Notes: a model not told the origin generated them from the sequence alone. 64,000 bases of DNA from Odobenus rosmarus divergens (GCF_000321225.1 NW_004450459.1:2151819-2215818); one strand, 5' to 3'; numbered from the stretch's first letter, positions 34,373-46,834 are shown. Translations and numbers: made by a program.

Positions 34373-35400
34373 TAAGCTTGAAGTTTCTTAGTTTCTCAAC
34401 TCCACATGCAGGAGTGAGGTGGCCTTCTTGTAGACTTAAGGAATTTATGCAAATGATTTGTTTCTGACCCAGAAGTCTGTGCTTTGAGGTTGAATCCTAA
34501 GACAGGGAGGGGATAAGCAGAGCCTTGATGTTTCTCCCACTCACTCTGTTCCCTCTACTCTTGTCTCCTGCACTTTCTAATCAACTGGACCTAGAGAACG
34601 TGGCCAGTTTCATAGGCTTCCAGATCCTGTGTTGATGGGATCGCCCTTATACAAAACATCATGACAAGGATTACCAGTCCAGTCTCTCTAAAGGAGATAT
34701 AAAGGAATTTAGAGAATCCTTTTGCTCTCTTCTCCAAAAAAAGTTGCCAAATTTTGGTGTCAAAAGCTGAATGTTAACACTATTTTTTTCCTCTGCATTC
34801 TCATTTGAACAATTCTAAATCTCCCTTAGGCAAATTTATTGGCAGAATGAACGAAAGATTAGAATAAGGAAGCGTAAAACAGAAAATCTAATGAATGTTT
34901 TTTGAAAGTCCTCTCAAAACTATTGTGGAGTGATTCCTGTTTCCCACTAATAGAATCATTCAGTACATCGTGGTTAAGTTTGGTAGTACTCCCTCTGCCC
35001 TGAATGCTTCTTAGTGGTAGTTGGCTATTTTAAATCCTACATTTCTATCTCTTTAAAAAGCTCAGGGTCTTCCATACCAGGTAAAGGAACTGAACCCATA
35101 GAAACCTACTGAGCCTTCACCAACACATTCCTATATGTATTTCTACATACACAGCTCCCTCCAGCCATATCTGACAGCTGGAAGATAAATCTTACTTAGA
35201 TTCTTAATGCCATGGTCAGTTCCTCTAAGCACAGCTTAGGACGGTTGAAAAGCAGCTGAAAGAGAGAGCACACTGTCTGGCAATGTGAAATGGTACATTT
35301 TATTTCTATTTTGACAAGTGTGTCACTTCAGAATTTTACCAGGATGAAGTTGGATTAATTCTCCCCATTTATGTGTGGTATTCAAAGTAGAATTCACATT
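34373..35400. other. Unassigned DNA
   Basis: No gene or named repeat is recognised. Confidence 0.4.
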
Positions 35401-35422
35401 ATGTGGGGGTGAAACTTTCTTT

Positions 35423-35461
35423 TTTTTTTAATTTTTTAAATTTATTTATTCATGAGAGACA

Positions 35462-35499
<38 letters not shown>

Positions 35500-35619
35500 C
35501 AGAGGGAGAAGCAGGCTCCCAAGGAGCAGGGAGCCTGATGCGGGACTCGATCCCAGGACCCTGGGATCATGACCTGAGCCAAAGGCAGACGCTTAACCAT
35601 CTGAGCCACCCAGGCGCCT
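35423..35619 (-). mobile_element. CAN-SINE, antisense, with long GA tract
   Basis: TTTATTTATTCATGAGAGAC, (GA)n at about 35467-35497, body and GCCACCCAGGCGCCT are present. GGGGTGAAACTTTCTTT is perfect on both sides (35406-35422, 35620-35636). The 121-residue frame across it is an artefact of the GA tract. Confidence 0.96.
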
Positions 35620-36064
35620 GGGGTGAAACTTTCTTTATGGACTCCAAACTGCATTTTTTTTGTGGGCCTAAAGCAAATCAATTCATTTTTTCACAGGGTG
35701 GAGATGGGTTGTCAGGCAGTCCTCCACCAACAACATTGAATCACCTTCTCCCTTCTCTTCTCTGGTAACCAAAAGAAAGTCATTTGAGTACTTATTATTG
35801 TTCTCAGTTTATCTCAATTCAAAGTATTGATCATTTACTAAGCAATTAGCATGGGCTAAGCATTGTGTGGAATATTAAATAAGTACCTGGAGCCTCTAAC
35901 TTTGTTGGGTCAATTTGACACTTGAATGGAAAACAATATAAGGCAAAATAAAAATTGTGCCCAAATATACAGTAAATCAAAAGAGATGAAAGTGTGTATC
36001 TTGTATACTTGTATCTGAGGTTCTTAGCTCCTTTACTTGCAATAGCCCCAAACCTAGAACAAAT

Positions 36065-36545
36065 TATATTAGTTACCAATTGCCCTGTAATACATTTCTC
36101 TGAAATTTAGTGACTTAAAACAACAAAAGTTTGTTATCTCATAGTTTCTGTGGATCAGGAATTTGGGAGCCACTTAGCTGGGTGGTTCTGGCTCTGGATC
36201 TTATAGTGAAGCTATAAATGGACTCCAATCACCTGAAGTCTGGCCTGAAATTGGAGGATTTGCTTCCAAGATGGCTCACTTGCATGGCTGTTGAGAGGGA
36301 ACTACAGTTTCTTATTACATGGGCTTCTCCATAGGGCTGTTTCCTCACAGCATGGCAGCTGGTCTCCCCCGGAGAAGATGATCCAATAGAGAGCAAGGAG
36401 GAAGTCCGAAATCCTTACATGACTAGTTTCAAAAGTTGCATGCCATCACTTCTGCTTTACTCTATTCATTAGAATTGAGTTGCTAAGTCCAGTCCATATT
36501 GGAAAGGAGAGGGAAATTAGATTCCACTTCCTGAAGAGGGTAGTT
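36065..36545. mobile_element. Old LTR-like interspersed repeat
   Basis: TTATCTCATAGTTTCTGTGG, ATCAGGAATTTGGGAGCCAC, TTAGCTGGGTGGTTCTGGCT, CAGCATGGCAGCTGGTCTCC and GAATTGAGTTGCTAAGTCCA are the classic order of a widespread old mammalian repeat. It is the same family as 32605-33190, but this copy is better preserved. The name is uncertain (MLT1-like). Confidence 0.6.
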
Positions 36546-36564
36546 GCAAAGAATTTGTGGACTT

Positions 36565-37040
36565 ATTTTAAAACCATCGCACAACCTACATGTCCATCAA
36601 CAGGAGAATCCCTAAAGAATTTCTTTGCATATCACACAATGGAATACTACTCCGCAATAAAAAGGAATGAAGTTTTGAAACATGTAACCACATGGATGAA
36701 TGTCAAAATAATTGTGCTAAGTGATAGAAGGTAGACACAAAAGAAGACATACTGTAGGATTTCATTTATATAAACTGCTAAAAACGGCACACTAAGCTAT
36801 CTAGAGAAAATAGATCAGTGATTGCCTAGGGACTGGGTTTGGGGGGATAGAGTGATGAAGGGAGGGAGGGGGATTTCAAGGGAACACAAAATAACTTTTG
36901 GAAGTGATGGATATACTCATATATCTTGTTTGTGGTGACAATTTTAGAGATATGCCAATATGTAAACATCATCAAATTGTAGGCTTTAATATGTGCCATT
37001 TATTGTATGTCAATTATACTTTAATAAAGCAAAAAATTTA
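36565..37040 (+). mobile_element. Old L1 3' end (ORF2 end and 3'UTR)
   Basis: CCTACATGTCCATCAACAGG, CACAATGGAATACTACTCCG, TGTAACCACATGGATGAATG and the 3'UTR TGTCAATTATACTTTAATAA are in sense order. Stops break the frame. The remaining 84-residue ORF (36480-36734) is the ORF2 C-terminal shadow. Confidence 0.9.
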
Positions 37041-37389
37041 TGGTAAAGACAAAATTTTTTGAGTCCACATCCCAATTATATTTCCTAGAACTTTATTTTT
37101 TAGCTCTCTTTAGTCACCAAATGTAATTAATAAGTCTTGGACTTTCATCCATCGAAGATAGTTTTTGGCATGGATGGAACTTATTCACCTCTCTCACATC
37201 TGTGTATTCTTGTAACTTAGCATTTATCAAAGCATAGTAGAACTGAGTATTGAAGAAAAAATAGCCCTAGATTCCAGGCCATGCTGTTTTCTTGGAGAAC
37301 ATAACATTTTCACCAAAATCATAAGAGATCACTCTGTGGCTAATCCACCTACTGGATTAAAACAAAAATAGGGCTGTTCCTTAATCACA

Positions 37390-37790
37390 TCTGAACACAG
37401 ACAAAACAAGGACACTGTGCTAACCATAAACATGGTCACACACACCCCCGCTTTTCCAGCTAATGTGAATGCTTCTTTACCAATGACCAATTCCATGCCT
37501 CCTTCCTCCTAGGTAAAAATTATTAAAATATCCAAGCATAGAATTGCTCTCAACTTTCTGACAGCACCGAATCCAGGACAAATCCCTGCCTCCTTGAACC
37601 TTCCCCCAAATTATCTAAAATGGGCTCAAATCCTATGACATATCCCCCAAACACTCCTTGAGATTCCCTTTTGTTCTCCATGGTGTAAAGTCTGCCTGCT
37701 TGCAGCAAATAAGAAACCCAATTTAGTTAGAATGCAGGTATATTCCTGGTGGTGTTTTGCTGCTGGGCATCAAAGCATTTATATATTTGA
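37390..37790 (+). mobile_element. Possible old ERV LTR
   Basis: ATGACCAATTCCATGCCTCC, CCTATGACATATCCCCCAAA, CTCCATGGTGTAAAGTCTGC and TGCTTGCAGCAAATAAGAAA resemble an LTR with a degraded polyadenylation region, then GCAGGTATATTCCTGGTGGT. It is non-coding, and family and ends are unclear. Confidence 0.4.
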
Positions 37791-37829
37791 TGTTTCTACT
37801 AGACACTAAAGATTTAGAGATCTGGAATT

Positions 37830-37830
<1 letters not shown>

Positions 37831-37869
<39 letters not shown>

Positions 37870-37893
37870 TTACCTACCTACCTACCTACCTAT
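37831..37893. repeat. Compound (TATC)n(TACC)n microsatellite
   Basis: About ten TATC units run into about five and a half TACC units. Confidence 0.95.
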
Positions 37894-37898
37894 TTTGG

Positions 37899-37975
37899 CA
37901 GACCCAACACCAAGCATGGTGCCTGACTAGGTACCGAGTACATGTTTGTAGGATAAATGAATGAATGTGTATTTT
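37899..37975 (+). repeat. L2/MIR-type 3' end
   Basis: CAACACCAAGCATGGTGCCT, AGGTACCGAGTACATGTTTG and GATAAATGAATGAATG fit the common 3' end of L2. Confidence 0.5.
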
Positions 37976-38604
37976 ATGATTGAAGGCATGCCCTTAAACA
38001 AATAGAAGCCACTTTACTAAAACATGTTATTTCTCGTCAAAGTGCTCTGGCAGTCCGCTACTGACTGAGTTTGCTTTTACATGTGAAGGTGTTCCTGGGG
38101 TTTTCATGTTATTGCCTTTGCCCAGTTCCCACCATCAGCAGAGCTTATGTCTTCGTGTTTGAAGCGACGGCGGCTGGTATTGTACCTCCACAGTTCCTCA
38201 TGATCCTTACCATTCCTAGCATGCACCGCTACACAGCCCACCGGGTGTGAGGATGCCATTATTTCAACTATACTTTACCAGAAATAAGTCACAGTAGGAA
38301 AGCTGATTAGGACAGTTTAAAGTGTGGGAAAGGAAAGCTATGAAAAACTAGAAAGAGAATTGATTTCTAACTACAGTTAGACCTCATACTTGTTTTGACT
38401 TCATGGATGATTCAAAGTACAGTATAGTTGTCCTTTCTCTCCAGGATTTATTGCTATCTGTAGATTTCCAGAGCCCTCTCAAATGTAGTCTTGTGGATCT
38501 TCCTCTTTTGTGCTTTAGTAACATCCTATTCAAAGGGGAATAAAAAGTGCTAGTTCTACTCACGGCCTTTATCTCAATTTTGTCCAGTGTAGCAGTGCTT
38601 AAGA

Positions 38605-38825
38605 ACTCAGGTTTTTGCATCAGAAAGACATGGATGGGAATCCTGGATCATCAACTTCCTGAATACTTTCATGTCATTTAACCTTCTTCAATCTTACTTT
38701 TCTCACCTGTGAAATAGGGATATCAACAGTAAATATGCTGTAGACTTGTGAGAATGAAATGAAATAGTATATAAAAGCCTACCCTGGCACAGAAGTTATA
38801 AATTATAGCTATTATTAATGCAATT
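38605..38825 (+). repeat. MIR
   Basis: GCATCAGAAAGACATGGATG, TTTCATGTCATTTAACCTTC, TCACCTGTGAAATAGGGATA and TGAGAATGAAATGAAATAGT are in MIR order. Confidence 0.8.
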
Positions 38826-39300
38826 AGCTCATTATTTTTCATTAGCATAAATTGCATTTATAAATCTAAGGTGAAAACTGGATACTATATACTATGCAAT
38901 ATTATGTTATATTATATAATACATTATTATTTTATATATTATAGCATATAAACTAAAATATAATGGTTTTATTACAGATTTAGACAAACTCTTTTTTTAG
39001 TAATAAAAACTTTGCAAAACTAATTTGTGTTATTTTGTATCTTGCCTGAAATAAACTTCTAAATTTAGAAAAATAAACTCTTTGTAATACCTATCACAGG
39101 GGGAGTTTTAGTGATTAAACTGGAGGACTTTCAAGGTTCCCTGTTGTCAGAAAAAGAAGAGTGCATTTGATAAACTGGAGCTGAACTACCCAGCCGAGCT
39201 GCTCTCAAATTCCTGATCCACAGAAACTACAAGACATGTAAACCTAAACAAAAAGACAAGATGTTATTCTGCTTCCAGTCAGATTTATCCTGTCTGAGTC
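38826..39300. other. AT-rich DNA
   Basis: Very AT-rich, with irregular TATA/TTAT runs at 38880-38960. No gene is seen. Confidence 0.5.
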
Positions 39301-39304
39301 AACC

Positions 39305-39382
39305 AAAAAAGAAAGAAAAAAATAAAAAAAGGAAAGGAAAGAAAAGAAAAGAAAAGAAAAGAAAAGAAGGAAGAAAGAACAA
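39305..39382. repeat. Purine-only (GAAAA)n-type tract
   Basis: Nearly all bases are A or G, with a core of GAAAA repeats. The lysine-rich 74-residue frame over it is an artefact. Confidence 0.9.
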
Positions 39383-39676
39383 ATTAAAGAAAAATAGACA
39401 CACAGAATGTATTAAAAAAACAACAACAACAGTTTTCAGTTTTCAAGATGCTGGACATCAGGTGCAGAAAGTCAGGGACCGCTGAGAGGCAAGAGGCAAA
39501 AGCACTGTGACTACACTGGTTTGCTGCCCGCAGAGGTTCTGGGCTGTGGCAGAGACATAGAATCTGGCAGACTCCCTGAGGGGAGAAGATGAATCTGAGT
39601 CAGGAGACCAAGGCAGCTAGAGTTTCCAGGCCAAGAGTCCTGGAGAGGAGAGCACGGAACAGAAAGAAAACCTCAG

Positions 39677-39880
39677 GGACGCCTGCGTGGCTCAAGCCGA
39701 CTCTTGATTTCAGCTCAGGTCATGAACTCAGGATCGAGGGATCCAACCCTGCATTAGGCTTGTGCTCAGCGCTGAGTCTGCTTAGGATTCTCCCTCTCCC
39801 TCTCCCTCTGCTCCTCCCCCCTGCTCTCTCTCTCTGTATCTGAAATAAATAAATAAAATAAAAAAAAAAAAAAGGAGGAA
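39677..39880 (+). mobile_element. CAN-SINE
   Basis: GACGCCTGCGTGGCTCAAGC, CAGCTCAGGTCATGAACTCA, CT-rich body and AAATAAATAAATAAAATA plus A tail are present. AAGAAAACCTCAG is perfect at 39664-39676 and 39881-39893. Confidence 0.93.
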
Positions 39881-39929
39881 AAGAAAACCTCAGAGATTTA
39901 CTGCAGGTTCCCCTCCTGTATCCAGTGAG

Positions 39930-41425
39930 TACTGATTGATGCACACACCTAACAATAGCTTAAAAATACATGAAACAAAACATAATAGAACGGTGAGAAG
40001 AAGTAGACAAATCCACAATTTTAGTCAGAGATTTCAATACTTTTTCGATAATAGATAGAACACATAGGCATAAAGTCAATAAGGGTATGGAATAGTTGAA
40101 CAATACTACCAAATTGACCTGAAAATGGCAGTCTGATACATATTATTTTAAAGTTCACATATACATTTGCCAAGAGAGAACATATTCTGGGCCTAAACCA
40201 AGTCTCAATAAATTTAAAATTATTAGATTCATACAAAGTCTGCTCTTTGACCACATTTCAATTGGAAATAAAAAACATAAAGCTCTATCAAACATTTGAT
40301 AACTAAATAACACTTTTAAGTGACACATGGAAAAGTTTTTGTTTTGTTTTGTTTTGTTTTAAGTAGACTCTACACCCAATGCAGGGCTTGAACTCACCAC
40401 CCTGAGATCAACAGTCAGATGCTTTACTGACTGAGCCAGCCAAGCGCCCCTGGATAAAGTTGTAAAAATCAAGAAAAAAATATAAAGTATTTGAATTGAA
40501 TGAAGATGTTAATATCAGAATGTGCTAAAGCAAACAAATCAATGACCTCTGCTTCCAACTTCAGAAACTAGAGAAAGAAGAACAAATGAAATCTGATCTT
40601 ACTTCTTTCTTCTTTCAGAAGGAAATAAATGATATAGAGAGATCAAAATGATCTCTATAGAGAACATCAATGAAATAAAAAGCTGGTTCTTTGACAAGAT
40701 CAATAAACTTGATGAAACTCCTGCCAGACTGATCAGGAAGAAAGAGAAGACACAGATGATCAATATTCAGGAATGAGAAAAGTGACATCACTATAGATTT
40801 TACAGATAATAAAAGAATAATAAAGGAACATTATGAACAGCATTATACCTATAAATTTTACCACTAGGATGAAATAGACAAATTCCTTGAAAGTTACAAA
40901 CTACCAAAACTTATTCAAGAAGAAATAGACAAACTGGATAGCTTTTAATTTATTGAAGAAATTGAATTTGCAGTTAAAAATCTTACCTAAAAAAAATAAC
41001 CAAACAACAAAACTCCAGGCCAAAATTCACTTTGGTGAATTTTTCCAAACATTTAAAGAAAATATAATACCAGCTCTACCTAAACTCTTCCAGAAAACTA
41101 AAGAGGAGGGAATACTTTCCAACTCATCCTGTGAGGACAAAATTGCCCTGAGAGCAAAAGTAGAGAAGATATTACTTGAAAAAGCATTATAGACCAATAT
41201 CCCTCATGAGCATAGATGTAAAAATTCTAAATAAATATTTAGAAATTAAATGTACCAATACATAAAAAAGTAAATACATCAGTACCATGTGGTGTTTAAT
41301 CCCTGGAATGCAAGTTTGGTTTAACATTCAAATATTAATCAATGTAAATTATCATATTAATAAACTAAAAAAAAGAAAAACCATGGGGTCATCTGACTAT
41401 AGCAAAAACATTTGGCATGTTAGTT
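39930..41425 (+). mobile_element. Old L1 ORF2 fragment, sense
   Basis: GTCAGAGATTTCAATACTTT, AAAGTCTGCTCTTTGACCAC, ACATCAATGAAATAAAAAGC, TTGACAAGATCAATAAACTT, CTTCCAGAAAACTAAAGAGG, AGACCAATATCCCTCATGAG and CAATCCCTGGAATGCAAG-like sequence are successive parts of ORF2 (endonuclease end to early reverse transcriptase). Stops and shifts are numerous. A short SINE splits it. Confidence 0.85.
40337..40450 (-). mobile_element. Short CAN-SINE, antisense, in old L1
   Basis: (GTTTT)n, AAGTAGACTCTACACCCAAT, GGGCTTGAACTCACCACCC and ACTGAGCCAGCCAAGCGCCC are present. TGGAAAAGTTTT and TGGATAAAGTT flank it loosely. Confidence 0.88.
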
Positions 41426-41496
41426 ACTGCTCTACACAGTAACAACGATATAAATTGTAAGATGTTGTCAAGATAATATACACTTTGCAGGACTCC

Positions 41497-41522
<26 letters not shown>
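41497..41522. repeat. (GT)n microsatellite
   Basis: Thirteen GT units are followed by imperfect GTATGTGCATGCGTGCACAT. Confidence 0.95.
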
Positions 41523-41528
<6 letters not shown>

Positions 41529-41559
41529 ATGCGTGCACATACTTCTTTTTTTTTTTGGA

Positions 41560-42720
41560 GTGTAAGATGCATATATCATGGTCCTTTGCCTTCAAATACT
41601 TCAGACTGTATTTCCTAAAAATACAGGTGTTCTTTTACATAACTACAGTACTGTTATCAGCTTCAGTAAATTTAGCATTGGTATAATACTTTTACCTAAT
41701 ATAGCATCCGTATTCCAATTTTGTCACTTGACTCAATAATGTCCTTTATAGTATTTTTTCCTCCTCCAGAACAGAATCCCATATATGGTCAGGCAGTGCA
41801 TTTAGCCTTCAGTTACCTGGAACATTTCTACATCCTTTCATTGTCTTTTATGATACTAACATTTAAAAAAACATATAGTCACCTCCTACCTACCTTTTCT
41901 AAATGGAATATCCTCACTGGGGGTTGACTGATATTTCCTCATTATTTGATTGAGGCTATTCTTTACCCTTAGACGGTGTTGCATCCTTCTGTGTGTATCA
42001 CAAATGCAGGCACATGATGTCCATCGGTCCGTCATAGCTGAGGTTAATTTTGGGTTATTGTCTCAAGGTGCTGGATTTCCCCAATAGGTAATTGCTGCTT
42101 TTTGCTCTTTACAATTAATAAGCAGTCTGTGGGGATACACTTTAAGACAACCATGTAAATGTCTTATTTTTTTATCAAAATTTCTTAGATTTAGTATTCA
42201 TTGATGCTTCTTGCCTGATGCAATCTTTATTATAAAATAATGATTTGGTACTCCAGGACTTCTGTATTTACCAGTCAGCATTCTGTTTTCTACGGTACGC
42301 AACAGCTTTCATTTCCCCTGTTCATTTGTATTGATAAGAACTAATAAATTACTATTTCCTCAATGGTTTATAATTCATTGCTTAATTATTTGGTGGCTAT
42401 TTTTCCCCCAGAGTGACCCCACAATTTGGCACCTTGTGTCTGTGTGATGCACCTCATCATTTTTTACTTTCTGGCAATATGTTCCAGGTTCATCTTGAAC
42501 CTACCCTGCCCCAGCCCTGGAATCAGCCATTTCCTCAAGAAATGTTCCTTTTAATGGAGAATGGCACTAGGGACCAAAATATGGGTTCTAGATGATAGTC
42601 ACTATATTTTGATGCTTTTCCCATTAAGTAAAAACTATTTTAGCACTCCTGGAGCTGGGTTACTTGAGTCTAAGGTAACCATTTGCTACTTCCCCTCTAT
42701 TCTTTAATATTTTAAAAAGC
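41560..42720 (-). mobile_element. Ancient L1M-type fragment, probably antisense
   Basis: TCTTTTACATAACTACAGTA, CAATAATGTCCTTTATAGTA, TTTCCTCATTATTTGATTGA, GGCACATGATGTCCATCGGT and TTTAATGGAGAATGGCACTA match the order of an old L1 terminal region. It is strongly diverged; the exact subfamily is not resolved. Confidence 0.6.
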
Positions 42721-42799
42721 TTAGTTATATTTATAAAATAATACACATTCACTGTAAAAAGGAAGTAAAACAATTGAAACAGATAGGAAGAAGCAAAAC

Positions 42800-45690
42800 A
42801 ACCAAACCAAAACCCTTCAAAACACTTCAATTCTCACCAACCAGCCCTTACTTCCTATAAACATTTTGGCTTATCTGCTTCATAACTGGGTGCTGTTCTA
42901 AGGATTTAGTGGGAGTAATCTACTGATTAGATAGAGTGTGTGTTTTTTATTCTGCTTTAACAAGAAGGTTCCTTTGTCTGATCTTGGGGCAGGGGGGATG
43001 GGTACATGGAAGAGTGGGAAAACGGATGGCAAGGCAGGCCCCCAACCCTAACCCTAGTTAAGTAGGGGTTTATGTTTCTCAGCCCTGGACCTGTCCTGAC
43101 ACACAACTGTTGGAGAAAGGGACTAAATAAGTATTTTGTATTCAAAGGAATGAAAGGCTAGGTGACATAACTCTGGGGGCTCTGAGGGGTAAAAGGAAGG
43201 TGGCATGCTTTAACTCTATTAGACAGGTGGTTAACAGACTGTCAAGTTCCCCATAGATGTACAGTCTTGGTCTCATGTTGAGGAGCCCTAGGTGATCAAA
43301 GAACACACTGTGGCACAGCATGTTATGAATGGGGAGATGGCAGGTGCCAGGGGGCTGCGCTGACCATTGATCTCTCTGTACTGATTTTCTGCTTACTGCG
43401 TACTAAGGATTCTTCTTGTTCTTGGGCATCAGAGAGAGCACCAACAGTTCATCTGGTCACTTTCATAAGGGGGCCTCTAGTGACTGTTATACAACTTACA
43501 GAAGTCTCTCTCTATAGCACTTGATAATACCTATCATTAAAAGAAAATAAAACATAACTTAACTCATACAACCATGATTTTTCACCACTTACTAAGTACC
43601 AGTCACTGTGCATTACACTAAGGATTCAAAGATGGAAAAAGTCTACCTTATTATGTTTCATTAGTATCATTGACCTCACAGGGGGTTGGTACAAAGTGCT
43701 TTTGGAATATAGGAAAAGCTGCATCTAAGTCAAAGGTGACAAGAGACACAAGATGGGGTGACTTAACAGTTCCTGGTTCTCATAGTGGCTGAGCTTGATC
43801 TATCTGCCATCTTAATTAGTCATATAATTTCTGCCTGGAATTTGAAATGAGAACATGGCTAGAACTATTGGTCGTAAGTTGTGAGGCAACACTCGAGAGA
43901 GAAGATCCAAAAGCTCCTGCTGCAGAGGTCCTTGGAGCTATCCTGCTTTCTATTCACCCCAAGGCTGAGTTATTCAGTTCTTCCCGAGATTTCTGGAAGG
44001 CATCCAGTATCCTTCCAATAAATTTTGTTTCCACATCTTAGCCACAATCCATTTCTGTCCCTTGCAAACCATGAAATTTACCAGGCACTGGAGGTTTCAG
44101 AATAAAGGAAGCATTTGAACTTAGATTTGAAGGATAAACATAAATTTTCTAGATAGACATCTAGGCAGAAAATGTAGGTTTTCTATTTCCATGTTGGCTA
44201 TCTGTCAGAGCCTAGATTATTTCCCTCCAGAATAGTCCCTTGGAATCTGATTGGTCAGGATGAACAACAGGGACAAACACTACTGAGAATAAATATTTAA
44301 AGGATCTGAGAGAGATTATTATGTATTAAAAACATCTCTTTTCTTCAGCAATCCACCTACTTCAAGTTCTTAAGCAGATGAAAGTAGAGATGTATGTTCT
44401 TGGTGTTGCCAGGTTAATACTAGTTATTTCATGCCAAGAGAAGTTTATATACACAAATTACATAATTTTTAAAAACTATCTTCTACATATCTAAAAATAG
44501 GAAATTTAAATCATTTAACTGAAATACTCCAAACTGATCATTTACTTGCAAACACGACCTGGAAACTCAATAGAATACAGTAGCCTACAAAATACAGTTA
44601 TTATAGAATGCTTAGGCAAAAATTTTGGCTCTAGTAAAGCTTATAAAATGGATGATTACATTAAGGTCTTATTTGTTTGTTCCAGAGATTAAGTAAGCAT
44701 GGAACCAAATCACTCAGTTGATTTATTTACCTTAATTAAATAAGAAGTCAATTAAGTTGAAGGGGAAAAAAGTCAATCATTTAGATAAAAAATAGATCAA
44801 TGTTGAATTAAAAGTTCCTTTTTGAGAGCAACTGGGTTGGCATAGCTAGAAAGAGGTGCAGAGTTAAGGATAAAAAGATGAAAAGTTTTGATCTCAGAAA
44901 CTTTTTGACAAAATCCTTTTGGTCTGGTCATTCTACTCAGAGGGCAACTGAGTATTTCTGCAGAGGCTTCTGGGGATCGGGAGGTAGAAGAGACAGGGTA
45001 GTGGCAAGGAATCTAGAATTTTACGTTTTGTCAGGGATACAGTGGAGCAGGTGGGAACTTGCTCTCCTTAGGAGTGTAACATCATGGTAGGAATTTGCCA
45101 AGCTAATCTAATTTTACCATGTAATTCTCAGATTTAAACACATCACCTCTTCAGACTCTCCAAAGAAACCTAAGGATTTACAGCTTTTTCTGTCTGAAGG
45201 ACTTGGAGTACTTTCTGACCTAAATTCTTGGTCTATTGGAGATTACTTTGACAATTTCTTAAATTTAGGATTTGTGTGTCTAAAAACCCACAAGACTTTA
45301 AGGAGCTAACAAATTCTCGGGAGCCTCTTAACTGTGGGAAGCCCAAGTGCTTTGCTAACAGAGCAAGCAACTGTACAAATCTCACACCAGAATCCCATCA
45401 TAGAAATACAGCAGAGGACCAGGTGAAATTAAGTGAGACATCAGCTATCCATACTCAAATAGATTGCACTGATGGAATCAAGAAAAGTATTTGTCTTTAA
45501 ATATTTAGAATTTTGTCTGTGTAGATCCAAATCAAAGGAGTCCATCAGCATGGCTTGTCTTCAAAGCTCTCATAAGTAAATAAAACCCAAGTTAGTGAGG
45601 TAGATATCAAAAGATTTGGATATCATTTTGTTTTTAAATTTTGTTACTTTTAAAATTTACTTGGGAAGTCAAAAATTGATAATACATGCA
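42800..45690. other. Unassigned DNA
   Basis: About 2.9 kb without a recognised gene or clear repeat. Two CCCTAA units (43044-43056) and a weak CTCF-like GTGCCAGGGGGCTG (about 43346) occur. The 64-residue frame at 43847-44041 and the 74-residue one at 45276-45500 show no known motif. Confidence 0.4.
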
Positions 45691-45715
45691 AATGTTTGAA
45701 AATCCAAAAGTACCA

Positions 45716-45913
45716 GGGCGCCTGGGTGGCTCAGTTGTTAAGCGTCTGCTTTCGGCTCAGGTCATGATCCCAGGGTCCTAGGATCGAGCCCCTCACTGGG
45801 CTTCCTGCTTATTGGGAGGCCTGCTTCTTCGTCTCCCACTCCCCCTGCTTGTGTTCCCTCTCTTGCTGTGTCTCTCTCTGTCAAATAAATAAAAAATCTT
45901 TAAAAAAAAAAAA
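45716..45913 (+). mobile_element. Young CAN-SINE, perfect 18-bp target duplication
   Basis: It has the head GGGCGCCTGGGTGGCTCAGT, the TGTTAAGCGTCTGC motif, a young-type body (CTTGTGTTCCCTCTC) and CAAATAAATAAAAAATC plus A tail. GAAAATCCAAAAGTACCA flanks it exactly (45698-45715, 45914-45931). Probably among the youngest insertions of the window. Confidence 0.97.
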
Positions 45914-46025
45914 GAAAATCCAAAAGTACCAATAAGCTTAACATTAAAAATAAGTCTCTGACCAATTTTCATTTCTTGTACTCAAATACAATCTTTTGAC
46001 ATTTTAAGCTGTTTCTATTCTTCTT

Positions 46026-46131
46026 TTAAAGTTTATTTATTTAAATAATCTCTACACCCAATGTGGGGCTTGAACTCACAATCCTGAGATCAAGAGTCAC
46101 ATGCTTTACCAACTGAGCCAGCCAGATGCCC
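46026..46131 (-). mobile_element. Short CAN-SINE, antisense
   Basis: AAAGTTTATTTATTTAAATA, ATCTCTACACCCAATGTGG and ACTGAGCCAGCCAGATGCCC are present. CTGTTTCT with ATTCTT appears on both sides. Confidence 0.9.
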
Positions 46132-46680
46132 CTGTTTCTTCTATTCTTAAGTCTATATTTCTAAATGACAAACCTGTACTACTATTTCTTCAAGTTATTA
46201 ATTTTAGCCACCCTGTTATAACAGATGTTGGCCTACCAGGAAAACTGTCAGAGGCAAGAGAAAATGATGTCAAACTGAAACGAGGGATTAATGGTGAACG
46301 AGAGTGGTAAAAATAGTATTTGAGTTTTGGGACCCAGTTCATGCCTAAGTTTGCTTCACCTTTGAAACTTGACAGAGATGAACAAATAATGAGAAAGTCC
46401 CCTCTAACTTAGACAAGATCGAAATTGGTTTCCATTCCTTATAATCTAATGTGTCCCAACGAATGCATTGTTGTTCTTTGGGGTATATTAGGATTGGGTA
46501 GCAATAGCTTGCCTTTTTCTAAATGGAAATAAAATATTTTAAAACAAAATAAGGTATTGGAACTTTTTTTTTATACAAAACAAACATGATTAAAATTGAC
46601 CAAACAAATCATTACTTTCATAGAAATAAAAAGTTAAGGGATTAATCAGGTGCAACTGGACCTAGGTGTTCAAAAAAAAA
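46132..46680. other. Unassigned DNA
   Basis: No gene or named repeat is seen. Confidence 0.4.
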
Positions 46681-46683
46681 AAG

Positions 46684-46834
46684 TATTTATTTATTTATTT
46701 ATTTATTTTTATTATTATGTTATGTTAATCACCATACATTACATCATTAGGTTTTGATGTAGTGTTCCATGATTCATTGTTTGCATATAACACCCAGTGC
46801 TCCATGCAGTACGTGCCCTCCTTAATACCCATCA
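46684..46834 (-). mobile_element. Young L1 3' end, antisense part
   Basis: It starts with a TTTA-rich tail complement, then GTTAATCACCATACATTACA and CCAGTGCTCCATGCAGTACG, which equal the start of the L1 at 61488. It stops at TACCCATCA, where the orientation flips. Confidence 0.92.

Noticed and set aside
35403..35768. 121-residue frame with RERERE run
   Set aside because: It is an antisense SINE read through its GA tract.
39261..39485. Lysine-rich 74-residue frame
   Set aside because: It is a translation of the GAAAA tract.
43340..43360. Second CTCF-like motif, GTGCCAGGGGGCTG
   Set aside because: Only about 10 of 14 core positions match, too weak to call.
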